This document shows positions 23,255 through 33,323 of a stretch of 38,525 bases of DNA, one piece after another. Source of the DNA: DATARH01 sp035570495. GTDB taxonomy: Bacteria; Pseudomonadota; Alphaproteobacteria; ATCC43930; CGMCC-115725. The stretch spans positions 1-38,525 of the forward strand of contig DATMLO010000014.1 of NCBI GenBank assembly GCA_035570495.1. The letters are read 5' to 3'. How positions within the stretch are numbered: position 1 is the stretch's first letter; every line of letters begins with the position of its first letter. The position numbers and the translations under genes were made by a program. A model generated the notes under the pieces. The model ran no database searches, was not told where the DNA came from, and saw only the letters and a program-made list of their open reading frames with translations.

Positions 23255-23758
23255 TCAGTTGACCACCCGCCACTGACCGTCGGCCTGCTGGCACGCGGTG
23301 CCAAAGACAGCGCGGCCGCTATCGTTGGCCTTGTATTCGCGGCAGGTCTGTCCGGCCGAATTGGTGAAGGCCGGCTTGCTGGTATAGCTGATCTGCGGCT
23401 GGCCCGCGGCGGCAGCGGTCGGTGCCGCCGGCGTTCCCGGCGTGTAAGCCGTCGGCGCCGGATACGCCCCGGACGCGGGATAGCCCGGCGCAGCAGGATA
23501 GCCAGGCGCGGGAGGATAGCCCGGCGCGGGCGGATAGGCCGGGGGATAGTAAGCCGCCGGCGGGTAGTAGGCGTAAGGCGGCGGGTAGCCCCAATACGGG
23601 CCGGCGCCCCAATAGCCGCCGCAGCACCCCCCGACACTGACCCAGACGCGGGCCTGCGCCGGCGACGACCCTGTCGTCAGCGCGACGAGCGCAAGCGCGG
23701 CGACCGCGCCGGAAAGCAGGAGATGAGCGCGCCACCTCGTCCAAGTCAGGCAGGTCAT
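23255..23758 (-). CDS. Secreted Pro/Tyr-rich repeat protein
   Basis: A 167-residue protein with a signal sequence (HLLLSGAVAALALVALTTG, cleavage near AQARVW at about residue 37). Next come GGCCGGYWGAGPYWGYPP and a run of PAYPPAPGYPPAPGY-type repeats (about 55-100), low-complexity and extended. The C-terminal 50 residues form a compact domain with two Cys: GQTCREYKANDSGRAVFGTA and CQQADGQWRVV, resembling the end of outer-membrane or surface-antigen-like proteins of alphaproteobacteria. Envelope location is likely; function is unknown. It is transcribed divergently from fhs. Confidence 0.75.
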   Translation of the reverse strand: MTCLTWTRWRAHLLLSGAVAALALVALTTGSSPAQARVWVSVGGCCGGYWGAGPYWGYPPPYAYYPPAAYYPPAYPPAPGYPPAPGYPAAPGYPASGAYPAPTAYTPGTPAAPTAAAAGQPQISYTSKPAFTNSAGQTCREYKANDSGRAVFGTACQQADGQWRVVN

Positions 23759-23985
23759 TGGGGGTCCTCAAGTTCCTGGGGGGAAAGGTCGATCGCCGTT
23801 ATATGCGAGCGCCGCCGATTATATCGCCACCGCTGCGTCCGCGCCAGTCAAACGCACCGGCAGCGTTTCCTGGATCTCGCTGCGGGGGTGTCGCGGCAGG
23901 TGCGGCGCGGCGGCGGTTGCGTTCGCCCGGCCGCAGGGGCTAAGACCTTGGGCCAACAGAACAGACAAAGCCGAGGAGACCTGCC
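23759..23985. promoter_or_regulatory. Divergent leader region of fhs and the Pro/Tyr-rich gene
   Basis: This 227-bp region holds both promoters. I looked for a ZTP-type riboswitch before fhs, as occurs in some bacteria, and did not find its conserved CCGCCUGGGC core. A good ribosome site GAGGAG precedes the fhs GTG. Confidence 0.4.
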
Positions 23986-25686
23986 GTGGCGCGCGGAGCC
24001 GACCAGCACAAAAACCCCCAATCCGACATCGAGATCGCCCAGGCCGCGTCGATGAAGCCGATCGGCGAGATCGCCGCCAAGCTCGGCATCTCCGACGAAG
24101 CTCTGTCGCCCTATGGCCGCTACAAGGCCAAGGTCGGCCTCGACTATGTCAACTCGCTCAAGGACAAGCCGAACGGCAAGCTGGTTCTCGTCACCGCGAT
24201 CACCCCGACCCCGGCCGGCGAAGGCAAGACGACGACGACGGTCGGCCTTGGCGACGCGCTCAACCACATCGGCAAGAAGGCGATCATCTGCCTGCGCGAG
24301 CCGAGCCTCGGGCCCAGCTTTGGCATGAAGGGCGGCGCGGCCGGCGGCGGCTACGCCCAGGTCGTGCCGATGGAGGACATCAACCTCCACTTCACCGGCG
24401 ACTTCCACGCCATCGGCGCCGCCAACAACCTGCTCGCCGCGATGGTCGACAACCACATCTACTGGGCCAACGAGCTCGGCATCGACTCGCGCCGCGTGAC
24501 CTGGCGCCGCGGTCTCGACATGAACGACCGGGCGCTTCGGCAGATCACCTCGTCGCTCGGCGGCGTCGCCAACGGCTTCCCGCGCGAGGACGGGTTCGAC
24601 ATCGTCGTCGCCTCGGAGGTCATGGCGATCTTCTGCCTCTCGAACGACCTCGCCGACCTGAAGCAGCGTCTCGGCAACATCATCGTCGCGCAGACACGTG
24701 CGCGCGAGCCGGTGCGGGCGAGCGACCTCAAGGCCGCCGGCGCGATGGCCGTGCTGTTGAAGGACGCGCTCGCGCCGAACCTGGTGCAGACGCTCGAAAA
24801 CAGCCCGGCCTTTATCCATGGCGGACCGTTCGCCAATATCGCGCATGGCTGCAACTCGGTGGTCGCGACCCAGACGGCGCTGAAGCTCGGCGACTATGTC
24901 GTCACCGAGGCCGGGTTCGGCGCCGATCTCGGCGACGAGAAATTCATGGACATCAAGTGCCGCAAGGCCGGGCTGAAGCCCGATGTCGCGGTGGTCGTCG
25001 CCACCGTGCGCGCGCTCAAGATGCATGGCGGCGTGCCGCGCGATCAGCTCCGCGCCGAGAACGTTCAGGCGCTCGAGGCGGGCTACGCGAACCTCGGGCG
25101 GCATCTCGAAAACATCAAACAGTTCGGCGTGCCGACGGTGGTCTCGGTCAACCGCTTCAGCGCCGACACCGAGGCGGAGCACGCAAAGCTCAAGGAGCTG
25201 TGCGCGGCGCATGGCGCCGAGGCTGTGATCGCCGACCATTGGGCCAATGGCGGCGAGGGCGCGGCGCCGCTCGCTGAGGTCGTCGCGCGGCTCACCGATA
25301 GCGGCCAGTCAAAGTTCCAGGTGCTTTATCCCGACGAGATGACTCTGCGCGACAAGATCAAGACGATCGCGCAGAAGATCTATCGCGCGAAGGACATCGC
25401 CTGCGACGCGGCCGTGGAAAGCCGCCTCGCCGAATTGCAGAAAAACGGGTTCGGCCATTTCCCGGTCTGCATGGCGAAGACGCAGTACAGCTTCTCGTCC
25501 GACGCCAACGCCAAGGGCGCGCCTGTTGACCACATCCTGCCGGTCCGCGAAATCCGCCTCTCCGCCGGTGCCGAGTTCGTCGTGGCGATCTGCGGCGAGA
25601 TCATGACGATGCCAGGTTTGCCACGCGTTCCGGCGGCGAACAGCATCGACCTGACCGAGGACGGGCGGATCACCGGGCTGTTCTGA
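23986..25686 (+). CDS. fhs: Formate--tetrahydrofolate ligase
   Basis: A 566-residue enzyme that makes 10-formyl-tetrahydrofolate from formate, THF and ATP. It has the N-terminal SDIEIAQAASMKPIGEIAAK, the ATP-binding PTPAGEGKTTTT (about 74-85), LREPSLGPSFGMKGGAAGGG and the C-terminal EIMTMPGLPRVPAA. The start is a GTG at 23986, five bases after GAGGAG, and gives a normal family N-terminus. It supplies one-carbon units for purine and formyl-Met synthesis or allows formate assimilation. A 5-formyl-THF cyclo-ligase gene lies nearby at 26681, so this is a small folate neighbourhood. Confidence 0.96.
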   Translation: MARGADQHKNPQSDIEIAQAASMKPIGEIAAKLGISDEALSPYGRYKAKVGLDYVNSLKDKPNGKLVLVTAITPTPAGEGKTTTTVGLGDALNHIGKKAIICLREPSLGPSFGMKGGAAGGGYAQVVPMEDINLHFTGDFHAIGAANNLLAAMVDNHIYWANELGIDSRRVTWRRGLDMNDRALRQITSSLGGVANGFPREDGFDIVVASEVMAIFCLSNDLADLKQRLGNIIVAQTRAREPVRASDLKAAGAMAVLLKDALAPNLVQTLENSPAFIHGGPFANIAHGCNSVVATQTALKLGDYVVTEAGFGADLGDEKFMDIKCRKAGLKPDVAVVVATVRALKMHGGVPRDQLRAENVQALEAGYANLGRHLENIKQFGVPTVVSVNRFSADTEAEHAKLKELCAAHGAEAVIADHWANGGEGAAPLAEVVARLTDSGQSKFQVLYPDEMTLRDKIKTIAQKIYRAKDIACDAAVESRLAELQKNGFGHFPVCMAKTQYSFSSDANAKGAPVDHILPVREIRLSAGAEFVVAICGEIMTMPGLPRVPAANSIDLTEDGRITGLF

Positions 25687-25688
25687 GG

Positions 25689-26588
25689 CTACAGCTGCTC
25701 GATGGTAAACTGCTTGGCTCGTAGCAGGCTGACGATGCCGTGCTCCCCGACCATATGGGCGGCGCCGACGGCGACAAAATAGGTTTTGCTGGTCGAGAGA
25801 TACTGCTCGATCTGTTTCGTCATCGCGTCGTTCCGGTCGTCGAGCAGCCTCTTCGTAAGGGACTTCAGCCGCGGATAATTGTTGACGTTCTCGGTCAGCA
25901 TCTCTTGCAGCTTTTCACTGTCGCCCGCCTGCCAGGCCTCGATCATCATTTCGAGATGCGAGTTCGGTTCTTCGGCGTCGACGAGAGTTTGCATCAGGTA
26001 TTTGTCTTCGACATCGGCCGTCATATCGCTGAACAATTGCAGGTGTGAGGCAAATGTTTCGAGGGCTTCGAGCGGTTTGTGAAGCTGGTCGGCCTCTCCG
26101 GCAAAATGCTTGTCGAGCCCATGTTCGGAATCGAGGCCCAGACGTTTGACGTCTTCCTCATCGATCAGCGCGGCGATCGCCCAGGGCCGCATCTTGGCGA
26201 TGACCTGTTGCTCCTGCCACGATCTGTCCTTCAGGTGTATCGCCAGATGCCGGATGGTTTGCTCGCTCAGATGGTTGGCGATCGTGTCGCTGCCGGCATA
26301 GATGCCGTGCTCGGCGATCCAGCGCTTCATCTCCTGAGCATCCGCAGGGTCGCTTTTGATTTCTTCGACCAGCGTATCGGCGTGTTTGAAGCTGTCTTCG
26401 ATGACCGCCGGTAGCGGGTAAAAATTCGGCTTGCCGATATGAATCGTGCCGAACAAATAGACGACCCCCCTCGGGCCTGTCACTTTCCAGAGGAAATGTT
26501 TTTGCGGAGCATCATCTGCTTGGCCCGGCAGAGGGCCGAATGCAAGTGTCGCAAGCAGGAATGCCGCGACCCATTTTCGAATCGCCAC
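25689..26588 (-). CDS. TraB/GumN family secreted protein
   Basis: A 299-residue protein with an N-terminal signal sequence (KWVAAFLLATLAFGPLPGQADD, cleavage near residue 23). The TraB/PrgY/GumN domain motifs are GTIHIGKP near residue 50 and VAVGAAHMVGEHGIVSLL at the end, with conserved His and Glu between. These residues are proposed to form a metal-dependent protease site (Tiki-like fold); this is family knowledge, not shown here. The start is a GTG at 26588 following GAGGG, which removes an upstream segment that is not signal-like. It converges on fhs, two bases apart, and diverges from the cyclo-ligase gene. Confidence 0.85.
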   Translation of the reverse strand: MAIRKWVAAFLLATLAFGPLPGQADDAPQKHFLWKVTGPRGVVYLFGTIHIGKPNFYPLPAVIEDSFKHADTLVEEIKSDPADAQEMKRWIAEHGIYAGSDTIANHLSEQTIRHLAIHLKDRSWQEQQVIAKMRPWAIAALIDEEDVKRLGLDSEHGLDKHFAGEADQLHKPLEALETFASHLQLFSDMTADVEDKYLMQTLVDAEEPNSHLEMMIEAWQAGDSEKLQEMLTENVNNYPRLKSLTKRLLDDRNDAMTKQIEQYLSTSKTYFVAVGAAHMVGEHGIVSLLRAKQFTIEQL

Positions 26589-26680
26589 GAGGCCCTCACG
26601 ATAGCGGACTCCGCTCCTTCCGGGCGGTCGCGGCAGCATTCCATGGAACGGTAAAGATGCGGTGAAGTCAGGACGGGTCG

Positions 26681-27250
26681 ATGGGTTCAATCGAGGTTAA
26701 GACCTGGCGGCGCGCCGAGCGCGAGCGGCTGATCGCGCTGCGCATGGCGATGTCGCCGGCAGAGCGTCGCGCCAAGGGCGAGCCCATCGCCGCCGCGGTG
26801 CGCGAGATCGTCGCCGGGCGGCCCGGCATTCTCGGCATCTACTGGCCGTTCCGCGCCGAGTTCGATCCGCGCCCGCTGGTCGACACGCTCGTCGCCGCCG
26901 GGCGCGAGGTGGCGCTGCCGGTCGTCATCGACAAGAAGGGGCCGCTCGAATATCGCGCTTGGGCGCCCGGCGACCCGCTCACCGCCGGCGTCTGGGACAT
27001 CCCGATCCCGGAGCGGCGCGAGATCGTGCTGCCGACGATGGTTCTGGCGCCGCTCGTCGGGTTCGATCGCGCCGGCTATCGGCTGGGTTATGGCGGCGGC
27101 TATTTCGACCGCACGCTCGGCGCGATGGACCCGCGGCCGCTGGCGATCGGTGTCGGTTTTGCGTGCCAGGCGATCGACACGATCTACCCGCAGCCTTTCG
27201 ACATCGCGATGGACGTGATCGTCACCGAGGCCGGCGCCGTCCGGCGCTGA
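26681..27250 (+). CDS. fau: 5-formyltetrahydrofolate cyclo-ligase
   Basis: A 189-residue ATP-dependent enzyme converting 5-formyl-THF to 5,10-methenyl-THF. The conserved basic N-terminus WRRAERERLIALRMAM is followed by IYWPFRAEFDPRPL and the C-terminal ATP/folate loop VGFDRAGYRLGYGGGYFDRTL. Length fits the family. Together with fhs it salvages and interconverts one-carbon folates. In many bacteria this gene follows the zapA/6S RNA locus; here neither is present beside it. It converges on mucR with six bases between the ends. Confidence 0.92.
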   Translation: MGSIEVKTWRRAERERLIALRMAMSPAERRAKGEPIAAAVREIVAGRPGILGIYWPFRAEFDPRPLVDTLVAAGREVALPVVIDKKGPLEYRAWAPGDPLTAGVWDIPIPERREIVLPTMVLAPLVGFDRAGYRLGYGGGYFDRTLGAMDPRPLAIGVGFACQAIDTIYPQPFDIAMDVIVTEAGAVRR

Positions 27251-27256
27251 CGGGCC

Positions 27257-27691
27257 TCAGCCGCGTCGGCGACGCCGTCCGCCGTTGCCGCGTCCGCTGC
27301 GGCCCAATCCCAGTTCTTTCGCCAGGTTCGAGCGCTGCACCGAATAGGCCGGCGCGGTCAGCGGATGGTCGCCGGGCAGGCCCCAGCGCTTGAGATACTC
27401 CTCGCCCGAGAACCCGTGCCGCGTCGTCAAGTGGCGGCGCAGCATCTTGCCCTTCCAGCCGCAGTCGAGGCAGATCACAACATCGCGCTGCACCGAGCGG
27501 CGCAACGGCACCGCTGGGGTCGGCAAGGTGTTGGTCTCGACCGGCTGACCGAGCCCGGCAATCGAGCGATGTACCGAGACGATCAGCTCGGGTATTTGCT
27601 CGGGTGCAAGGTTATGATGCGAGACGTAACTCGCGATGATCTTCGCGACAAGACGCGGCGCGGCGCCTTGGATTGTTGTCTCCCCGGCCAT
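27257..27691 (-). CDS. mucR: MucR/Ros family transcriptional regulator
   Basis: A 144-residue zinc-finger regulator. The Ros/MucR core has an N-terminal oligomerisation part (VAKIIASYVSHHNLAPEQIPELI) and one prokaryotic Cys2His2 finger: Cys74, Cys77, His87 and His92 (CLDCGWKGKMLRRHLTTRH). FSGEEYLKRWGLPGDHPLTAPAY follows, and a basic Arg/Gly tail ends it. MucR proteins bind AT-rich DNA broadly and control exopolysaccharide, motility and cell-cycle genes, usually repressing themselves. The 107-bp upstream region is visibly AT-rich for this genome, fitting self-binding. AGGGAGACGAAA precedes the ATG. Confidence 0.93.
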   Translation of the reverse strand: MAGETTIQGAAPRLVAKIIASYVSHHNLAPEQIPELIVSVHRSIAGLGQPVETNTLPTPAVPLRRSVQRDVVICLDCGWKGKMLRRHLTTRHGFSGEEYLKRWGLPGDHPLTAPAYSVQRSNLAKELGLGRSGRGNGGRRRRRG

Positions 27692-27798
27692 TTTCGTCTC
27701 CCTGTTCGGATTTGACTATACAAGGGGCTACGAACGCTGGCTAGGCCGAGTATTACTGTTAGTTGTAGCTTTGATGTAATCTTAGCGTAAGTCCCGCA
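27692..27798 (-). promoter_or_regulatory. AT-rich promoter region of mucR
   Basis: This gap between the mutase stop and mucR start is much more AT-rich than its surroundings (for example TTACTGTTAGTTGTAGC and TTGATGTAATCTTAG). MucR-family proteins prefer such T-rich sites, so autoregulation is plausible. No exact site is claimed. Confidence 0.4.
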
Positions 27799-29961
<2,163 letters not shown>

Positions 29962-30096
29962 CGTACTCTCCCGGCCGGACCTCGATTATATGGGGCGGTA
30001 ATTGGCGGCGTCCATTTTCTGCCGCCGGGGGAGGCCGTTGCGTGATTTTTCCGATAGCAAAAGCCGCAACCGATTTTCGCTGGCGGCGCCGCTAGC

Positions 30097-31002
30097 ATGC
30101 TGGCCAGGACACAAACCCGGTTTCACGAAATCCGGGTTCGGCTCGAGAACTACACCCCGAAAACGGTCGCCGGCCGTTACGCGTGGGAGTTCTTTCTCTT
30201 TGTCTTCAAGGAGGGTTGGGCCTGCCTGTTTGGCTGCATTCTGCTCGGCCTCCTGCTGCTGACGAAATGGCTGTGGCCGCCGCACGCGATCTTGGCCCGC
30301 TATGATTTCCTGTTTCTCTCGGCGCTTGTCGTGCAGGCCCTGCTTCTTCTGCTGCGGATGGAAACCGTGCGAGAGGCGCAAATCATCTTCGTCTTTCACG
30401 TGACCGGCACGCTGATGGAACTCTTCAAGACAAGCGTCGGCTCATGGACCTACCCGGAGCCGAGCATCTTCCACATTGGCCATGTGCCGCTTTTTTCCGG
30501 CTTTATGTACGCGTCGATCGGCAGCTATCTCGCGCGGATCACCCGCATCCTCGATATGCGCTACTCGGGCCATCCGGGCCGGCGTGTGACCGTGGTTCTG
30601 GCCGCGCTGATCTATGTCAACTTCTTCACCGACCATTACGTGCCCGATATGCGGGGCTTCCTCTTTCTCTTTGTCGGCATCGCGTTCGGCCCGACCTGGG
30701 TGCACTACCGGCCATACCGCAAATGGCGCCGGATGCCGTTGATCCTCGGTTTCGGACTGATCGCGTTCTTTATCTGGCTGGCCGAGAATATCGGCACCTT
30801 CACCGCCGTCTGGCTTTACCCGCACCAGGCCCATGATTGGGAATTGGTGCGCTTTGGCAAATACGGTTCCTGGTTCCTGCTGATGATCATCAGCTTCATC
30901 CTCGTCTCGTTCGTCAGCCCGCCGCGGCCGCCGGTGCGCGCCGAAACCGCCGAACCAACGCGAACAGAGACCATGGATGAAAGTTTCTCACCGACAGCGT
31001 GA
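30097..31002 (+). CDS. DUF817 family membrane protein
   Basis: A 301-residue multi-pass membrane protein, about eight hydrophobic helices. It resembles the DUF817 family (Bacillus YoaT): WEFFLFVFKEGWACLFGCIL, then FHVTGTLMELFKTSVGSWTYPEP, FSGFMYASIGSYLAR, NFFTDHYVPDMR and FIWLAENIGTFTAVWLYP. The family has no proven function. The start at 30097 is tentative because no strong ribosome site is visible. The gene is divergent from the mutase and its stop codon lies within a perfect hairpin. Confidence 0.85.
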   Translation: MLARTQTRFHEIRVRLENYTPKTVAGRYAWEFFLFVFKEGWACLFGCILLGLLLLTKWLWPPHAILARYDFLFLSALVVQALLLLLRMETVREAQIIFVFHVTGTLMELFKTSVGSWTYPEPSIFHIGHVPLFSGFMYASIGSYLARITRILDMRYSGHPGRRVTVVLAALIYVNFFTDHYVPDMRGFLFLFVGIAFGPTWVHYRPYRKWRRMPLILGFGLIAFFIWLAENIGTFTAVWLYPHQAHDWELVRFGKYGSWFLLMIISFILVSFVSPPRPPVRAETAEPTRTETMDESFSPTA

Positions 31003-31008
31003 GAAACT
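30982..31008 (+). terminator. Hairpin overlapping the DUF817 stop codon
   Basis: AGTTTCTCAC (30982-30991) and GTGAGAAACT (30999-31008) are perfect 10-bp arms around a seven-base loop, and the TGA stop is inside the right arm. It is followed by CTCGTTTGTG, only a weak T run. Confidence 0.5.
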
Positions 31009-31099
31009 CTCGTTTGTGAATAAACCGGGCGGCAACCAGATCCACTCTGTTCGCTAGCGGTCGGCATTAGCCCGACCGCACGGACAAAGGAGAGATCAA

Positions 31100-31276
31100 A
31101 TGAAGACGCTTCTCGCCGCCACCGCCGCCGTCGCGTTCGCGGTGTTCATGAACCTCACGCCGGCTTCGGCCGCGCAGTATGGCCAGCCCGAAACGGGCAA
31201 CTGGCATTACAGCTGGCAATATCACTATGTCGGCCAGCATCCCCATTACCAGGGCGGTTGGGTGCTGACGAAGTAA
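31100..31276 (+). CDS. Small secreted aromatic- and His-rich peptide
   Basis: A 58-residue product. It has a clear signal sequence (MKTLLAATAAVAFAVFMNL, cleavage after ASA near residue 24). The mature peptide of about 34 residues contains four Trp or Tyr clusters and three to four His (NWHYSWQYHYVGQHPHYQGG). AAGGAGAG lies seven bases before the ATG, an excellent ribosome site. No Cys is present. I do not recognise the family. Metal or haem binding is conceivable from composition only. Confidence 0.65.
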   Translation: MKTLLAATAAVAFAVFMNLTPASAAQYGQPETGNWHYSWQYHYVGQHPHYQGGWVLTK

Positions 31277-31334
31277 CCGGCCCAATCATCTCATGAGGTC
31301 GCGGCTGCGGGCTTGTGGGCCCGCGGCCGCGGCG

Positions 31335-31352
31335 CCGGCTTAGCGAAGCCGG
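31335..31352 (-). terminator. Hairpin overlapping the ctaA stop codon
   Basis: CCGGCTT-AGCG-AAGCCGG, perfect seven-base-pair arms, contains the TAA stop of ctaA (31342-31340). A second stem GCGGGC/GCCCGC lies just beyond (about 31307-31324). No T run follows. Confidence 0.4.
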
Positions 31353-32458
31353 TGGCGCAGCACGATCGCCGCGGTCAGCAGCAGCACCGCGCCGACCTGA
31401 TGCGCGGCCGCGAGCGGCACGGGCACGACAAGGAGCAAGGTCGAAATACCCAGCGATATCTGCACCAGCGCCATCGCCAGCAGCGCATGGAGCGCCAGCC
31501 GCGCCGGCGAGGGCAGGGCGGCTTGCCGCGCGGCGATCCACAGCGCGCAGATCGCCGCGACCGTTCCCATCGCCAGGATGCGATGGTCGAATTGCACCGC
31601 CGCGACATTCTCGAACCAGTTGCGAAAAAACGGCGAGAGTTGCGCGTAGCCTGCGGGCACGAACCGCCCGTCCATCAAGGGAAAGCTGTTGTAGGTGAGC
31701 CCGGCATTGAGCCCGGCGACAAACCCGCCCGCGACGATCGTCAGGCTGACGAGGCACAGCACAACCTCGGCACCGCGCCGCAAAATTATCCCTCTCCGCC
31801 CATTGGGGGGAGAGGGTGGCCGTCGCGTAGCGGCGGCCGGGTGAGGTGGGCATGCGAGGGCGCTTCTGGAATCCCCCACCTCACCCCGCAGCCCCAATGC
31901 CGTCCACAACGTCGCGGCGTAGATCGCCAGCGCCAGCGCGAGATGCGCCGTCAGCCGGTATTGGCTGACCTCGATCCGGTCGGCGAGACCGCTTTCGACC
32001 ATCCACCAGCCGAGCGCGCCCTGAGCGCCCCCGAGCGCGAAAATCCCGGCGAGCGGCCAGGCCAGTCGCCGCGGGATCCGGCCGCGCGCGAGGAAGTAGA
32101 GAAACGGCAGCAGGTAGACAAAGCCGATCAGCCGCCCCCACAGCCGGTGCACGTATTCCCAGAGGAAGATCGTCTTGAAGTCGGCGAGGCTCATCCCCGC
32201 GTTCAGCGTCTTGTATTGCGTGGTCTGCTGGTACTTGGCGAACTCGGCCTGCCAATCGGCGGCCGAAAGCGGCGGGATCGCACCCATCACCGGCTGCCAT
32301 TCGGTGATCGACAGCCCCGACCAGGTGAGCCGGGTGATGCCGCCGATCACCACCATCGCGAAGATCATCGCGCAGCAAACGAGCAGCCATACGGCGACCG
32401 GCCGCGCGCCACGCCGCGCCACGTCGCCCTTTGCCGCTATCAAGTCCACCGATGCCAT
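31340..32458 (-). CDS. ctaA: Haem A synthase, COX15/CtaA family, with a repeat-derived insertion
   Basis: A 372-residue inner-membrane enzyme that oxidises haem O to haem A for cytochrome aa3 oxidases. It has eight predicted helices in two four-helix halves, with conserved pairs such as GGITRLTWSGLSITEWQPV, WEYVHRLWGRLIG, and in the second half FVAGLNAGLTYNSFPLMDG, FDHRILAMG and HQVGAVLLL, which carry the haem-ligand His. Between the halves about 32 residues (VGDSRSALACPPHPAAATRR onward, to GRRGIIL) are encoded by a palindromic intergenic-type repeat (31790-31886) read in frame. The insertion falls in an extramembrane loop, so activity may survive. The gene lies 58 bp downstream of ruvX on the same strand. 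Confidence 0.9.
   Translation of the reverse strand: MASVDLIAAKGDVARRGARPVAVWLLVCCAMIFAMVVIGGITRLTWSGLSITEWQPVMGAIPPLSAADWQAEFAKYQQTTQYKTLNAGMSLADFKTIFLWEYVHRLWGRLIGFVYLLPFLYFLARGRIPRRLAWPLAGIFALGGAQGALGWWMVESGLADRIEVSQYRLTAHLALALAIYAATLWTALGLRGEVGDSRSALACPPHPAAATRRPPSPPNGRRGIILRRGAEVVLCLVSLTIVAGGFVAGLNAGLTYNSFPLMDGRFVPAGYAQLSPFFRNWFENVAAVQFDHRILAMGTVAAICALWIAARQAALPSPARLALHALLAMALVQISLGISTLLLVVPVPLAAAHQVGAVLLLTAAIVLRHRLR
31790..31886. repeat. Palindromic element inserted within ctaA
   Basis: Two hairpins are present. CCCTCTCC/GGAGAGGG lies at 31790-31816. GGGTGAGGTGGG (31839-31850) pairs with CCCACCTCACCC (31875-31886). The middle GTGGC..CGCGTAGCG..GCCGG resembles family A of 17 kb. The whole is open in the ctaA frame. 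Confidence 0.8.
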
Positions 32459-32516
32459 GCGGCGATCTATGGCCCGCCTCGCGTCCGCTCGGCAACCGCG
32501 ATCATGCCGCAGTCCT

Positions 32517-32984
32517 TCAAGTTCCTGGCTCCATCGCGTCGAGGCAACCCTGCAGGATGTACGCGGCGGCGACCTTGTCGACGATCTCGGCGCGGCGCTT
32601 TCGGGTCATGTCGGCGGCGATCATCTCGCGGGTGACGGCCGCTGTCGACAGCCGCTCGTCCCACAACAGCGCCGCCATATCGCGCTGTGCCATCAGGTTG
32701 CGCGCGAATGCGCGCACCGATTGCGTGCGTGGGCTGTCGCGCCCGTCGAGCGCCAGCGGCAGCCCGATCACCGTGCCGCCGACGCCATGCCGGTCGATGA
32801 GCGCAAGCAGCGCCGCCATGTCGTCGCGGAAATTGCGCCGGCGGATCGTGTCGAGCGGGCTGGCAATGACGAGCCGCGTGTCGCTGAGCGCGAGGCCGAT
32901 CGTCTTGGTGCCGACATCGAGGCCGATCAGCCGCGCGCCCGCCGGGACGGCGGCTCGCAAGGCCGCGGGGTTGTCGAGAAGCAT
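32517..32984 (-). CDS. ruvX: RuvX/YqgF family Holliday junction resolvase-like nuclease
   Basis: A 155-residue RNase H-fold protein. The three catalytic regions are visible: GLDVGTKTIGLALSD (first Asp, about 23), the VIGLPLALDG strand with its downstream residues, and LLWDERLSTAAV with the Asp/Glu pair. Members act in 16S rRNA 5'-end processing and/or junction cleavage. It is divergent from gatC with a 51-bp gap, the common alphaproteobacterial arrangement. Confidence 0.92.
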   Translation of the reverse strand: MLLDNPAALRAAVPAGARLIGLDVGTKTIGLALSDTRLVIASPLDTIRRRNFRDDMAALLALIDRHGVGGTVIGLPLALDGRDSPRTQSVRAFARNLMAQRDMAALLWDERLSTAAVTREMIAADMTRKRRAEIVDKVAAAYILQGCLDAMEPGT

Positions 32985-33035
32985 CCCCGATGATAGCTTT
33001 AACCCGCCGCTTTTGCCGCGAAAGACTTTGAAATC

Positions 33036-33323
33036 ATGGCGTTGGACAAGGCCACCGTGGCGCGTATCGCCACCCTGGCGCGCATTCGCGTCGCCGAGGA
33101 CGAGCTCGAGCCGCTGGCCGGCGAGCTCTCGGGCATTCTCGATTGGATAGAGCAGCTGATGGCGGTCGATACCGAGAATGTGCCGCCGATGTCGAGCGTC
33201 GCCGAGATGACGCTGCCGATGCGCGATGATGTCGTAACCGACGGAAACGATCGCGATGCCGCCATCGGCAACGCGCCAAAATCCGCGCGCGGCTTCTACG
33301 CGGTGCCCAAGGTGGTCGAGTGA
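33036..33323 (+). CDS. gatC: Aspartyl/glutamyl-tRNA amidotransferase subunit C
   Basis: A 95-residue subunit that wraps GatA and GatB together. It has the typical N-terminal TVARIATLARIRVAEDELEP, ILDWIEQLMAVDTENVPPM and the C-terminal MRDDVVTDGN, then FYAVPKVVE. Its stop overlaps the GTG of gatA, so the two are coupled. The complex converts mischarged Glu-tRNA(Gln) or Asp-tRNA(Asn) by transamidation. Confidence 0.95.
   Translation: MALDKATVARIATLARIRVAEDELEPLAGELSGILDWIEQLMAVDTENVPPMSSVAEMTLPMRDDVVTDGNDRDAAIGNAPKSARGFYAVPKVVE

Noticed and set aside
23759..23985. ZTP riboswitch before fhs
   Set aside because: The conserved core sequence of that riboswitch class is not present; the region is simply GC-rich.
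23848..25239. Very long open frame (about 460 codons) on the minus strand opposite fhs
   Set aside because: It is the codon-position shadow of a confidently identified gene in high-GC DNA, with low-complexity Asp/Arg/Val/Glu-rich translation and no ribosome site or domain.
29962..30096. Cobalamin riboswitch before the B12-dependent mutase
   Set aside because: The gap is short and no B12-box-like sequence is visible.
31313..32635. Long plus-strand frame opposite ctaA
   Set aside because: The translation is repetitive Arg/Gln/His/Asp with no family features; ctaA on the other strand has all conserved motifs.
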